64,000 nt of DNA from Rudanella lutea DSM 19387 (GCF_000383955.1 NZ_KB913013.1:5413694-5477693), one strand, 5' to 3'; shown: positions 7,867 through 15,876, numbered from the stretch's first letter. A program made the numbers and translations. The notes: a model not told the origin generated them from the letters alone.

Positions 7867-8946
7867 TCAGGGGCGTTGGGGTGCCGATAAACGGGGCAAT
7901 GCCTGCCTGAAAAGCCCCCAGTCCTTCGCCTGGAGAAACGTCCAGGCAACCTCGGCGGCCGCGGCCAAACGGGGCCGAAGGGCTTCAAATGGGTTATTAG
8001 ACGGGCCGGGATGAATGTACCTGTAATCGACACCCAAAATCAGCGGTTGTAGTTCTTCGGGCATCTGGTCGGGAATGGGATCGAACCGGTACACCCGCTC
8101 GACCGAGAGCGTGCTGAGGGGCTGACTCAGCTCCGTGTCGGCACGGCTGGCGTTAACCAGCCGTTGACCCGTGCGGGCCGCGTCGACTAATCCCTTCGCC
8201 GAACCTTGCCAGAACCGTACCGGGCTGCCGGTGGCGGGTTGGTACACGCGCGATGTCTCGGCTGTTGAGGTCTCCACTCGTTTTACCTGCTCCACTACAG
8301 CCAGAATATGCCGCTCCTGCGCGTACCGAACCAGCTCCTGAAGTTGCGCCGGGCTGTAGGTCCCACCCGTCGGTCCGGCCGGGGAAGTATCGGGGTTTAT
8401 CAGCAGATGAAACCGGTTGAATTTGTACCGGGCCAGTTGATCGAGTAGGGTTTTGAGCGGCTCGGTGCCGGCGCGGTACGTTTGCTCGTCGAGCGTGAAC
8501 GAACGCCAGCCAAAGCGGGGCTTATCGCGCACGAGCAGGGCCGGAATCTGGCGGTTGCCTGTGGCCGGAAGCACCTGCCGGAGTGTTTGCAAACCATAAA
8601 ACACCCCCGCAGAGCTGCCACCTGTGAGCGTGATGCGCCGGGCCGAAATGTGGAGTTCGTAGCCTTCGGGGCCAAGGGCTTCCCGGCGCGCGGTATCAAC
8701 GGTGAGCAGAATATCGGCTTGCCGGGCTTTGGCAGCCGAGGTCAACGCCGGCAGGTCGGCCTGTTGCCAGTAAGTTTGTAGAATGTTACGTTCGGAGGTG
8801 CAGGCCGCTGAACTCCAGATGCGTAAGCCCGGCCGGATGCTAAACTCGCCCCGTTCGGGTTGTACCACAGGAGCCTGCGGAATAAGCCGAATCTGAGCCG
8901 GTGCCGAACTGGTCAGAAAAAAGAGAAAAAGCAGCAGAAATCGCAT
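7867..8946 (-). CDS. degenerate GH20 beta-hexosaminidase-like secreted protein
   Basis: A 359-residue protein with a signal peptide (cut near SAPAQ), a GH20b-type N-terminal domain (about 20-140, with GPEGYELHIS and AGVFYGLQTLRQVLP) and the first strand-helix of a GH20 barrel (RFGWRSFTLD, LDQLARYKFNRFH). Active members continue with HxTDDQGW and the catalytic HGGDE pair; here the first is replaced by HLLINPDTSP and the block holding Asp-Glu is absent. The C-terminal part resumes with VERVYRFDPIPD and PRLAAAAEVAWT, the end of a GH20 barrel. Usual family length is over 500 residues, so an internal block of perhaps 150 is missing. The frame is intact. Hexosaminidase activity is unlikely; it may be a sugar-binding pseudoenzyme or a gene in decay. 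Confidence 0.75.
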   Translation of the reverse strand: MRFLLLFLFFLTSSAPAQIRLIPQAPVVQPERGEFSIRPGLRIWSSAACTSERNILQTYWQQADLPALTSAAKARQADILLTVDTARREALGPEGYELHISARRITLTGGSSAGVFYGLQTLRQVLPATGNRQIPALLVRDKPRFGWRSFTLDEQTYRAGTEPLKTLLDQLARYKFNRFHLLINPDTSPAGPTGGTYSPAQLQELVRYAQERHILAVVEQVKRVETSTAETSRVYQPATGSPVRFWQGSAKGLVDAARTGQRLVNASRADTELSQPLSTLSVERVYRFDPIPDQMPEELQPLILGVDYRYIHPGPSNNPFEALRPRLAAAAEVAWTFLQAKDWGLFRQALPRLSAPQRP

Positions 8947-9018
8947 CGTACAGTGGGGTTGCCAGGCTGTAAGTTAGGCGAAAAGGCTCAAGAGGAAAAG
9001 CCCTCGGTAAGCGGTGCT

Positions 9019-9777
9019 TCAACGCAGGCGAAACGTAGCCAGCACCGGGTAATGATCCGACGTAACGTTTTCTTCCACAATGCGGTAGGCTGTTTGCCCA
9101 AACTCGCCGTTGGGTCGGGTCATGATGTAGTCGAAGCGTGACACCAGATCAGGAAACGTCACCCCGTCATTGTTGACGCCAGCGTAGCGCCAGTAGCGGG
9201 CCATTTGCCGGATAACGGGGTCGTCGGTATGGCCATGAAGGTCGCCGACCCAAACCACCGGCTGAATACTGTCTTTGAGCAAAGCCGTAATGGCGGCCGC
9301 CTGCGCCAGCCGGTTTTGGATAGAATGGGGGTCGAGTTTGGCTGTGCAGAACCGAACGGTTTTGCCCCCCGGTAGCTCCACGTACGCGCACAGCAGCACC
9401 CGGCTGGCTCCGGGTTCGGGCGAGGGGAGGGGCAATGTTTGGCTCGCAATAATGGGGTGGCGCGACAAAATAGCCAGTCCGTGCCCACCCTGAGCTTCGG
9501 CAACGGCCCGCCCAAACACGGCGTTGAGGCCCGTTGCCCTGGCCAGAATCTGTACCTGATTACGCCCCTGACTGCGGGTTGTTGCGCTGTCGATCTCCTG
9601 AATACCAACAATGTCGGCGCGTTGCTCCCGAATCAGTTGGCCTACCCTGACGAGGTTACTTTTATTTTGGGTATTGAGCCCATGCCGGATGTTGTACGAC
9701 ATGAGGGTGAGACTCTGCGATTGGGCAGTTAGGTTAACCAGCAGACAAACAACAAAGGCCAGAGAGCATCGCGTCAT
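9019..9777 (-). CDS. secreted endonuclease/exonuclease/phosphatase (EEP) family protein
   Basis: A 252-residue protein with a signal peptide (MTRCSLAFVVCLLV, cut near AQSQS) and an EEP domain: LMSYNIRHG, the metal-binding Glu in VGIQEID, VWVGDLHGH (usual form GDFN) and the final SDHYPVLATF catalytic Asp-His. Such exported Bacteroidota members hydrolyse phosphodiesters or phosphate monoesters; the substrate is unknown. The ATG at 9777 overlaps the TGA of the mutarotase gene (ATGA), so the two are coupled, although no role in fucose use is evident. A longer frame to 9867 would run into the mutarotase and is rejected. Confidence 0.85.
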   Translation of the reverse strand: MTRCSLAFVVCLLVNLTAQSQSLTLMSYNIRHGLNTQNKSNLVRVGQLIREQRADIVGIQEIDSATTRSQGRNQVQILARATGLNAVFGRAVAEAQGGHGLAILSRHPIIASQTLPLPSPEPGASRVLLCAYVELPGGKTVRFCTAKLDPHSIQNRLAQAAAITALLKDSIQPVVWVGDLHGHTDDPVIRQMARYWRYAGVNNDGVTFPDLVSRFDYIMTRPNGEFGQTAYRIVEENVTSDHYPVLATFRLR

Positions 9778-10100
9778 AGTGCAAAGATACGCTCCATCAG
9801 CATCCATTTCTCGCCCGGTTTGGCAGCGGGGAGGGCTTGCTGATACTGCCACATGAGCCGTTCCCACTCCTGCACTTTGGGGTTTTGAGCGTCGGCTTCG
9901 GCTTTGGCCGCAAACGAAAAGGTCTCGTTTGTTTCCATGATCATGAAGAGCCGGTTGCTCACCCGGTAAATCTGCATATCGGTAATGCCGCTGTCGCGGA
10001 TACTGGCTTCAATTTCGGGCCAGATTTTTTGGTGGTATCGCTCGTATTCCGCAATCAGAGTGGGGTCATCAACGAGGTCGAGGGCAAGACAATAGCGCAT
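9774..10100 (-). CDS. L-rhamnose/L-fucose mutarotase family protein
   Basis: A 108-residue RhaM-type dimeric alpha/beta barrel protein that interconverts alpha and beta anomers of 6-deoxy-L-sugars. Visible family marks are MRYCLALDL, the conserved YHQKIWPEI with its catalytic His, GITDMQIY and the C-terminal EWERLMWQYQQALP and EKWMLMERIF. Placed directly after fucP and within an L-fucose gene set, it most likely acts on L-fucose (inference from context; the family as a whole is named for rhamnose). Its stop overlaps the start of the EEP gene. Confidence 0.9.
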   Translation of the reverse strand: MRYCLALDLVDDPTLIAEYERYHQKIWPEIEASIRDSGITDMQIYRVSNRLFMIMETNETFSFAAKAEADAQNPKVQEWERLMWQYQQALPAAKPGEKWMLMERIFAL

Positions 10101-10186
10101 AACAGTTAACAGTTTTCAATGAACAACGAACCGTGTTTACAATGCTTAGTGACCAACTGTACGCTGTTCATTGCTCACTGTTCACT
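10101..10186. repeat. word palindrome, GAACAGTGAAC family (fucP end)
   Basis: The left arm from 10102 (ACAGTTAACAGTTT...) pairs with the right arm ending at 10186 at about 21 of 26 positions. The right arm is a run of TGTTCACTG/TGCTCACTG words and contains the stop codon of fucP, whose last residues NSEQ are encoded by the arm. It fills the gap between fucP and the mutarotase gene. The same words recur at 14433-14596. Confidence 0.7.
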
Positions 10187-11448
10187 GTATATCCCCGCCA
10201 GCCGAACCAGGCTACGACGCTGAAGCAAAGCAGGGGGATAATGTACGCCAGCTGAATGTTGCTTTGGTCGGAGATCCAGCCCATGAGCAACGGAAACAAG
10301 GCGCCACCCGCGATAGCCATAACGAGCAGCGACGAGCCCAATTCCCGGTCTTCGTCGAGCCGGTCGATGCCGAGGGCAAAGATGGTTGGGAACATGATCG
10401 ACTGGAAAAACGGAACGGCAAAAACGGCCCATACCGCCAACTCCGACTCCACGGTCATGGCAACACCCAGCAAGCCCATGCTGATGAGTGAATACAGAGT
10501 AAGCAAGCGGTTGGCGGGGATAAAGCTGGTCAGAAACGTACCCACAAACCGACCGATCAGGAAACCCAGCATGGCGTAGCCCAGCCAGTCGGCAGCTTGC
10601 TTTTCGGGTACGTTGCTCGTGTATTTGGCAAACCGGATAAAAAAGCTCGTTACGCAGACCTGTGCGCCCACGTAGAAAAACTGCGCCCAGATGCCCGCTA
10701 CCAGGTGTTTGTGCCGCAGGGCCGTGCGCAACGAGGCTGTGTTTCCGGCTTCGCGATTTTGTACGTCGGGCATTCGGGTAATCACAAACAGGCCCAGCAC
10801 GGCCAGCACTACAATGGCAATAATAATGTAGGGCAGCTTCACCGAGTCGGCCTCAAACTGAAGGTACTGATCCAACTGAGCGGGCGTCATGGCGGCCAGT
10901 TCGGCCTCGCTGTGCTCAATGCCGCTCAGGATGAATTTACCCCCGATAAGCGGAGCCAGAAACGCCCCCAGTCCGTTGAACGATTGACTCAGGTTGAGCC
11001 GCGTCGTGGCCGTACTGGCAGGCCCCAGAATGGTCACGTACGGGTTGGCGGCCGTTTCGAGAAAGGCACAGCCCGACGCAATGATGAACAACGCTCCCAG
11101 AAAAAGCAGGTACATACGGGTGTTGGCCGCCGGTACAAAAAGCAGTGCCCCCAGGGCGTAGAGGGCCAAACCGGCCAGAATACCCTGTTTGTAGCCGTAC
11201 TTCTTCATAATAAGCCCCGCTGGTACGGCCATCAGAAAGTAGCCGAGGTACACCGCCGAGTCGATCAGGGCCGATTGGAGGTCGGTGAGCTGGCAGGCTT
11301 TTTTGAGGTGCGGAATCAGAATAGGCTCCAGATTGTGCACAAAAGCCCACAGAAAAAACAGGCTGGTAACCAGCGCAAACGCCACTTTGTGGTTTCCGGC
11401 CTGAGCCGTTGGGCTTGAAGTACTCAGCGAAGGGGTAGGAGAAGGCAT
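10168..11448 (-). CDS. fucP: L-fucose:H+ symporter (FucP-type MFS permease)
   Basis: A 426-residue major facilitator with twelve predicted helices. FucP-family marks include FALVTSLFFLWAFVHNLEPILIPHLKKAC at the first helix, QSALIDSAVYLGYFLMAVPAGLIMKK (acidic residue of helix 2), FLETAANPYVTILG, NLSQSFNGLGAFLAPLIGG and the C-terminal FPTIFALGID. It imports L-fucose with a proton across the inner membrane. It is the transport step of the operon, between the dehydrogenase and the mutarotase. The last four codons lie inside an intergenic word palindrome. Confidence 0.92.
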   Translation of the reverse strand: MPSPTPSLSTSSPTAQAGNHKVAFALVTSLFFLWAFVHNLEPILIPHLKKACQLTDLQSALIDSAVYLGYFLMAVPAGLIMKKYGYKQGILAGLALYALGALLFVPAANTRMYLLFLGALFIIASGCAFLETAANPYVTILGPASTATTRLNLSQSFNGLGAFLAPLIGGKFILSGIEHSEAELAAMTPAQLDQYLQFEADSVKLPYIIIAIVVLAVLGLFVITRMPDVQNREAGNTASLRTALRHKHLVAGIWAQFFYVGAQVCVTSFFIRFAKYTSNVPEKQAADWLGYAMLGFLIGRFVGTFLTSFIPANRLLTLYSLISMGLLGVAMTVESELAVWAVFAVPFFQSIMFPTIFALGIDRLDEDRELGSSLLVMAIAGGALFPLLMGWISDQSNIQLAYIIPLLCFSVVAWFGWRGYTVNSEQ

Positions 11449-11490
11449 AACGGCAAAGGGGAAACAGTGAACGGCAATTATACAAACTAA

Positions 11491-12276
11491 TTAGTTCGTG
11501 ATGGCGCGATCGAGGTGGGTATAGCCCCCGTCGACATGAATAAGCTGACCCGTTGTATGGCTCGACTTGTCCGACAGTAGAAAGGCAACCATGTTGGCAA
11601 TCTCCTCCGGGGTGGTCATCCGTTGCTCCAGCGGAATTTTGCTCACTATTTTTTGGAGGGTTTCCTCGGGGTTGGGCAGTGTCTTGATCCAGTTTTCGTA
11701 CAGGGGCGTCCACGACTCGGCCACAATCACGGCGTTGACCCGAATGCTGTACGGGAGCAGCTCCACGGCCCACTCGCGGGTGAGGGCATTGCGTCCACCG
11801 TTGGCGGCCGCGTAGGCTGAGGTGTTGCCCTGCCCGGTTTCGGCTACTTTGGAGCCAATGTTCACAATACTTCCTTTCGACGCCTTGAGGGCGGGCAGAG
11901 CGTGCTGCGCCATGAGGTAGTAATGCACCACGTTTTTGTGCAGCGATGCCATAAATGCTTCGTAAGAGCCTTTTTCCAGGCCCACGCTGTCGTTCACGCC
12001 TGCATTGTTCACCAGCCCATCAATGCGACCAAACTGCGCCAATACTTGTTCTACCGCCTGTTGGCACTCCTCTGGGCGCGTCAGTTCGGCTACGATACTG
12101 ACGGCTTTCCCACCGGCCTGTACGATGGCCTCGACGGTTTTCTGGTTGTCGGCTTCGTTGCGGCCCACGATGGCCACCAGTGCGCCTTCGCCCGCGAGTA
12201 CCCGGCTTATGCCTTCGCCAATGCCCTTGGCACCGCCGGTAACAATGATTACTTTGTCGGTAAGATTAAGATTCAT
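11491..12276 (-). CDS. SDR-family dehydrogenase of the L-fucose operon (Asn in place of catalytic Lys)
   Basis: A 261-residue classical short-chain dehydrogenase starting at the ATG at 12276; the frame upstream to 12399 is a palindrome region. It has the NAD(P) motif TGGAKGIG, NNAG, the catalytic Ser142 (NIGSK) and Tyr155, but the YxxxK motif reads YAAAN: residue 159 is Asn (codon AAC on the coding strand). From context it would oxidise L-fucose to the lactone or 2-keto-3-deoxy-L-fuconate to the diketo acid; only one dehydrogenase is in the operon, so its exact step is open. The loss of the Lys that lowers the Tyr pKa and binds the nicotinamide ribose is unusual. Confidence 0.85.
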   Translation of the reverse strand: MNLNLTDKVIIVTGGAKGIGEGISRVLAGEGALVAIVGRNEADNQKTVEAIVQAGGKAVSIVAELTRPEECQQAVEQVLAQFGRIDGLVNNAGVNDSVGLEKGSYEAFMASLHKNVVHYYLMAQHALPALKASKGSIVNIGSKVAETGQGNTSAYAAANGGRNALTREWAVELLPYSIRVNAVIVAESWTPLYENWIKTLPNPEETLQKIVSKIPLEQRMTTPEEIANMVAFLLSDKSSHTTGQLIHVDGGYTHLDRAITN

Positions 12277-12305
12277 GGTGTTTGAGACGTTAGATTTTGA
12301 GACGT

Positions 12306-12449
12306 TAGATGTATTGAGTGATAAGGTTATTCTCCGTTTGGCTGTCCCGTACAACCACTGCCAGGGTCTTCGACCACTGGCAGGGAGTGAGCAACCCAAA
12401 CCCTTCCAATGGTTCCTTGCGAGAACAACCTAATCACCCAATACATCTA
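12306..12449. repeat. 29-bp inverted repeat enclosing an 86-bp core
   Basis: Positions 12306-12334 and 12421-12449 are complementary at 26 of 29 positions. The core holds a second stem (CTGCCAG...CTGGCAG). Just outside the left arm GACGTTAGAT occurs twice (12291-12310), a word shared with the dispersed element at 41311 and 61617. It fills the space between the SDR start and the fuconolactonase stop, so read-through transcripts of the operon would carry a long hairpin. It has the architecture of a MITE, but no target duplication is clear. Confidence 0.7.
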
Positions 12450-12453
12450 GGGT

Positions 12454-13278
12454 CTACAGTTTATAAAAACGAACAGCATTGGCCCCAAATACCTTCTGGC
12501 GGACTTCAGCACCCCAAGGCGCTACGTAGTCTTCGACTAAGGTTTTTACCTGGGTGTAATCAGCCGCAACGAGGCAAACCGGCCAGTCGGAGCCGAACAT
12601 CAGCCGGTCGGGGCCAAATTGCTCGAATACCACGTCGAGGTAAGGGAAAAAATCCTTTTTTGACCAGCCGTGCCAATCGGCCTCGGTCACCATACCCGAC
12701 ACTTTGCAGTGTACGTTCGGGTGTTTGGCTAGTTCGCCCATCCAGTTCGACCAGCGTGTAATCTCCTGTTTCTTGATGTACGGCTTGGCCAGGTGGTCGA
12801 TCACGAAGTTTACTTCGGGCACTTCCCGTACCAGATGCAAGGCCGCTTTGAGCTGGCTGGGGTAGATCAGAATATCGTACGTAAAGTCGAAGGCTGCCAA
12901 TTGCCGAATGCCCCGGATTACCTCGGGCCGCATCAGGAAATCGTCGGGCTCAGCCTGGGCTACATGCCGGAAACCTTTCAGTTCTTCGTACTGCGAATAC
13001 ACTTCGAGTTTGTCGTACAACTGATTGCTCCGCAGATCCACCCAACCCACCACGCCTTTGACAAAGTCGTAGGCATTGGCCAGCCCCACCAGCAGGGTGG
13101 TTTCGGCGTCCGATTGGTCGGCCTGTACCGCCACACAGCCGTCGATGCCGTTGGCTTTCAGAACGGGCTCCAGGTCGGCGGGCAAGAAATCTCGCCGGAT
13201 CACCGCCATATCGTCGGTAATCCAGGTGTCGCGTTCGGGCGTGTAAAACCAGAAATGTTGATGCGCGTCAATTGTCAT
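12454..13278 (-). CDS. amidohydrolase_2-family L-fuconolactonase
   Basis: A 274-residue TIM-barrel hydrolase of the amidohydrolase superfamily. It starts with the metal ligands DAHQHFW, then GCVAVQA, GVVGWVDL, LKGFRHV, the His of FVIDHLAKP and the catalytic Asp of LMFGSDWPV. This subgroup (COG3618) opens sugar lactones, including L-fucono-1,5-lactone. Next to fucP and an FAH hydrolase the L-fuconolactonase assignment is well supported by context, though L-rhamnonolactone is an alternative substrate. The neighbouring SDR gene lies on the same strand, 177 bp downstream and separated by the long inverted repeat. Confidence 0.88.
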   Translation of the reverse strand: MTIDAHQHFWFYTPERDTWITDDMAVIRRDFLPADLEPVLKANGIDGCVAVQADQSDAETTLLVGLANAYDFVKGVVGWVDLRSNQLYDKLEVYSQYEELKGFRHVAQAEPDDFLMRPEVIRGIRQLAAFDFTYDILIYPSQLKAALHLVREVPEVNFVIDHLAKPYIKKQEITRWSNWMGELAKHPNVHCKVSGMVTEADWHGWSKKDFFPYLDVVFEQFGPDRLMFGSDWPVCLVAADYTQVKTLVEDYVAPWGAEVRQKVFGANAVRFYKL

Positions 13279-13282
13279 AGAA

Positions 13283-13367
13283 ATGGGGAGGAAAGGGAAG
13301 TAAGGAAAAAAGGGAGAAGGGGGTTAGCTTTCCTTTTTCCTTCCTCCCTTTTCCCTTTCTCCTTCTG
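13283..13367. repeat. word palindrome, purine/pyrimidine family (fuconolactonase-FAH gap)
   Basis: A pure A/G tract (13283-13322, words like GGAAAGGGAAG) is followed by a complementary C/T tract (13329-13367). The right arm ends at the base before the stop codon of the FAH gene, whose stop is 13368-13370. Read as RNA it would form a long purine-pyrimidine hairpin. The same type occurs at 26442 and 30442. Confidence 0.65.
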
Positions 13368-14222
13368 TTAAGAATACGATACCGCCGTTTGCTGTTGTTC
13401 GCCGAGGCCTTCGATACCGAGCCGGACCACGTCGCCGGGTTGCAGGAACCGGGGCGGCTTGAGACCCATACCCACACCGGCGGGCGTGCCCGTTGAGATG
13501 ACGTCGCCGGGGAGCAGGCTCATAAACTGGCTGATGTAGCTCACGAGCGTCGGCACGTTGAAAATCATGTCGTTGGTGTTCGAGTCCTGCAACCGTTCGC
13601 CGTTCAGGTCGAGCCAGAGGTGCAGGTTGTTGGGATCGGCGATTTCGTCTTTAGTGACCAGAACCGGCCCAATGGGGGCAAACGTATCGGCACTTTTGCC
13701 TTTTACCCATTGCCCACCGCGTTCCAGCTGAAAGGCCCGCTCCGAATAGTCGTTGTGGAGGGCGTACCCGGCGATGTAGTCAACCGCATCTTCGGTAGAA
13801 ACGTAGGTCGCTTTTTTGCCAATCACAATGGCAAGCTCCACTTCCCAGTCGGTTTTCTCCGAGCGTTTCGGGATCACCACATTATCGTTAGGGCCGCAGA
13901 GAGCCGAGGTCGATTTGAAAAACAAAATAGGTTCGGCCGGGCTGGGCGAGTTGGTCTCAGCTGCGTGTTTGGCGTAGTTAAGCCCTACACAGACAATTTT
14001 AGAAGGCCGTTTGATGCACGATGCCAGTCGTTCCGACGCGTCGACTTCGGGGCAGGAGTCGGCATTGGATTCGAGCCACTGGGCCAGCCCGTCGAGGCCG
14101 CCCGATGCAAAGAAGGCCTCGTCGTAATCGTGACCAAAAGCGGCTACACTGATGCGTTTGCCAGAAGGGAGTTCAACACCGGGTTGTTCGTTGTCGGCGG
14201 GGCCAAAGCGGAAAAGTCGCAT
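13368..14222 (-). CDS. fumarylacetoacetate hydrolase family protein, probable 2,4-diketo-3-deoxy-L-fuconate hydrolase
   Basis: A 284-residue FAH-fold metal-dependent hydrolase. An N-terminal domain (1-75) precedes the catalytic domain with CVGLNYAKHA, the metal site ILFFKSTSAL...WEVELAIVIGK (Glu, Glu, Asp), YSERAFQLERGGQWVKGKS, and the C-terminal GDVISTGTPAGVGMG. In the oxidative fucose route it would cleave 2,4-diketo-3-deoxy-L-fuconate to pyruvate and L-lactate. It is the first gene of the minus-strand operon. Close relatives are often annotated as ureidoglycolate lyase, but the fucose setting argues against that. Confidence 0.87.
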   Translation of the reverse strand: MRLFRFGPADNEQPGVELPSGKRISVAAFGHDYDEAFFASGGLDGLAQWLESNADSCPEVDASERLASCIKRPSKIVCVGLNYAKHAAETNSPSPAEPILFFKSTSALCGPNDNVVIPKRSEKTDWEVELAIVIGKKATYVSTEDAVDYIAGYALHNDYSERAFQLERGGQWVKGKSADTFAPIGPVLVTKDEIADPNNLHLWLDLNGERLQDSNTNDMIFNVPTLVSYISQFMSLLPGDVISTGTPAGVGMGLKPPRFLQPGDVVRLGIEGLGEQQQTAVSYS

Positions 14223-14230
14223 AAAAAGGA

Positions 14231-14336
14231 GTGAAAAAGTGAAATAGCGAAAGAGAGAACAGGCGGAAGCAGTGGGCGATGTTGGCGAGACGATTCCTTT
14301 CTCCCAACGCCTTTTCGCTCATTCGCTCTTTCACAC
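14231..14336. repeat. word palindrome, GAGCGAAAGAGTGAAA family (upstream of FAH)
   Basis: Left arm 14231-14256 (GTGAAAAAGTGAAATAGCGA...) is complementary at most positions to right arm 14311-14336 (CTTTTCGCTCATTCGCTCTT...). It lies in the probable 5' leader of the fucose operon. The GAGCGAAAGAGTGAAAGAG words reappear as an unpaired run at 53478-53504. Confidence 0.55.
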
Positions 14337-14379
14337 AGTAAAGGTCTGTAGATGCCCTTCTTTAATCATGCAGGGCGCG

Positions 14380-14387
14380 TAAAGATA
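14380..14387 (-). promoter_or_regulatory. possible -7 box of the fucose operon
   Basis: On the minus strand this reads TATCTTTA, one base off the Bacteroidota -7 consensus TAnnTTTG. It would place the fucose-operon transcript start near 14373 and give a leader of about 150 nt containing the 14231-14336 palindrome. No convincing -33 box is seen. Confidence 0.3.
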
Positions 14388-14418
14388 ATTCCTTTGTGTA
14401 TTTCCGGGCAGAATGCCA

Positions 14419-14426
14419 GATATTTG
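14419..14426 (+). promoter_or_regulatory. possible -7 box of argG
   Basis: GATATTTG matches TAnnTTTG at seven of eight positions. If used, the argG leader would be nearly all repeat 14433-14596. Divergent from the fucose-operon promoter candidate 30 bp away. Confidence 0.3.
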
Positions 14427-14432
14427 CACCGC

Positions 14433-14596
14433 GAACAACGAATAGGGAACAGTGAACAACTAACAACCAACAACGAACAATAGCGTAGTACCTAAGGAGT
14501 CACTATTCATTGTTCACTGTTCACTGCTGGTTGTTCACTGTTACCTGTTCACTGTTACCTGTTCGTTGTTGACTGTTCGCTGCTCGTTGTTCACTG
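14433..14596. repeat. word palindrome, GAACAGTGAACAAC family (argG leader)
   Basis: The left arm (14433-14482) iterates GAACAACGAA, GAACAGTGAACAAC and CAACAACGAACAAT; the right arm (about 14501-14596) iterates the complement, TTGTTCACTG, CTGGTTGTTCACTG, CTGTTCGTTGTTG, and is almost twice as long. The two arms can pair in several registers. It ends 6 bp before the argG ATG and so could affect argG translation. The words match those at 10101-10186. Confidence 0.7.
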
Positions 14597-14602
14597 ATTA
14601 TT

Positions 14603-15790
14603 ATGTCTCAGAAAGTTGTTCTCGCGTTTAGTGGAGGTCTCGATACCTCGTTTTGCGTTAAATATCTGACCGAAGATCGGGGGTTGGAAGTCCACTCGGT
14701 GCTGGTCGACACAGGCGGATTTTCGGATGCCGAACTGAAAGCGATTGAAGAGCGGGCCTACTCCCTCGGGGTGAAAAGCCACGCGACCGTTTCAAAAACC
14801 GACGAATACTACCAGCAATGCCTGAAGTTTCTGGTGTTTGGTAACGTGCTGAAAAACAATACGTACCCGCTCTCAGTGAGTGCCGAGCGATTTTTTCAGG
14901 CTATTGCCGCTGGCGAATATGCCCGCGAGATAGGCGCGTCGGCCATTGCCCACGGTAGTACCGGTGCGGGCAATGATCAGGTGCGGTTCGACATGGCGTT
15001 TCGGATTCTGGCACCCGATGCCGAAATCATCACGCCAATTCGTGACCTGCGCCTGTCGCGCGAGGCCGAAATCGAATACCTCAAGAGCAAAGGTGTGGAT
15101 CAGGAGTGGCACAAAGCGGCCTACTCGATCAACAAAGGCCTCTGGGGAACGTCGGTAGGGGGAAAAGAAACCCTTACCTCGGATCAGTACCTGCCTGAGT
15201 CGGCCTGGCCCACGCAGGTGACCGAGACCACCCCCAAAACCATTACCCTGCATTTTGAGCATGGCGAACTGAAAGGCATTGATGCTGAGCGGTTCGATAA
15301 CCCCGTAGGAGCTATTCAGAAGCTGACGGAGTTGGCCGGACCGTATGGCATTGGTCGTGATATTCACGTGGGTGATACCATTATCGGTATCAAAGGCCGG
15401 GTTGGTTTCGAAGCCCCCGCTCCGCTTATTATCATCAAGGCGCACCATACCCTCGAAAAGCACGTCCTGACCAAGCATCAGCTGACCTGGAAAGATCAAC
15501 TGGGTAATTTCTACGGTACTATGCTCCATGAGGGGCAGTTCCTGGACCCGGTCATGCGCAATATCGAAACATTCCTGGCCGATACGCAGGCCCACGTGAC
15601 CGGCAAAGTTCACGTTCAGCTCGACCCTTACCGGTTTACAGTGCTGGGTATCGAGTCGGCCTACGACCTGATGTCGTCTAAGTTTGGTTCGTACGGCGAA
15701 ATGAACAACGCCTGGACCGGCGAAGACGTGCGGGGCTTCTCGAAAGTGGCCTCCAACCAGGTAATGATTTACGAACGCATAAAGGGGTAG
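14603..15790 (+). CDS. argG: argininosuccinate synthase
   Basis: A 395-residue enzyme that joins citrulline and aspartate with ATP to give argininosuccinate, the penultimate step of arginine synthesis. The PP-loop AFSGGLDTS lies at residues 8-16, followed by AHGSTGAGNDQVRFD (citrulline/aspartate site), INKGLWGTSVGG and the C-terminal VQLDPYRFTVLGIESAYDL. Length is normal for the family. It is followed by a glycosyltransferase and argC on the same strand, so arginine genes are clustered here with one foreign gene between them. Confidence 0.97.
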   Translation: MSQKVVLAFSGGLDTSFCVKYLTEDRGLEVHSVLVDTGGFSDAELKAIEERAYSLGVKSHATVSKTDEYYQQCLKFLVFGNVLKNNTYPLSVSAERFFQAIAAGEYAREIGASAIAHGSTGAGNDQVRFDMAFRILAPDAEIITPIRDLRLSREAEIEYLKSKGVDQEWHKAAYSINKGLWGTSVGGKETLTSDQYLPESAWPTQVTETTPKTITLHFEHGELKGIDAERFDNPVGAIQKLTELAGPYGIGRDIHVGDTIIGIKGRVGFEAPAPLIIIKAHHTLEKHVLTKHQLTWKDQLGNFYGTMLHEGQFLDPVMRNIETFLADTQAHVTGKVHVQLDPYRFTVLGIESAYDLMSSKFGSYGEMNNAWTGEDVRGFSKVASNQVMIYERIKG

Positions 15791-15876
15791 CAGTAAGCAG
15801 TGGCAGTAGGCAGTAACTCCGAAACAGGCTGCCTACTGCCACTGCCTACTGCAACTGCCTACTGCAACTGCCTACT
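15790..15876. repeat. word palindrome, GGCAGTAGGCAGT family (argG stop)
   Basis: Left arm 15790-15813 pairs with 15829-15852 at 23 of 24 positions around a 15-nt loop, and two more copies of the right-arm word (CTGCCTACTGCAA) follow to 15876. The left arm starts on the last base of the argG stop codon. The right end lies 3 bp before the TTG start of the glycosyltransferase. It could be a terminator/processing hairpin or a translational barrier. Confidence 0.75.

Noticed and set aside
12306-12449. Riboswitch in the fucose operon
   Set aside because: Long inverted arms with a divergent core do not match a known riboswitch layout; the repeat type recurs in unrelated spacers.
13268-13477. Small minus-strand frame in the fuconolactonase-FAH gap
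   Set aside because: It translates the purine/pyrimidine palindrome (KGKGRKEKGK), overlaps the FAH gene and has no start context.
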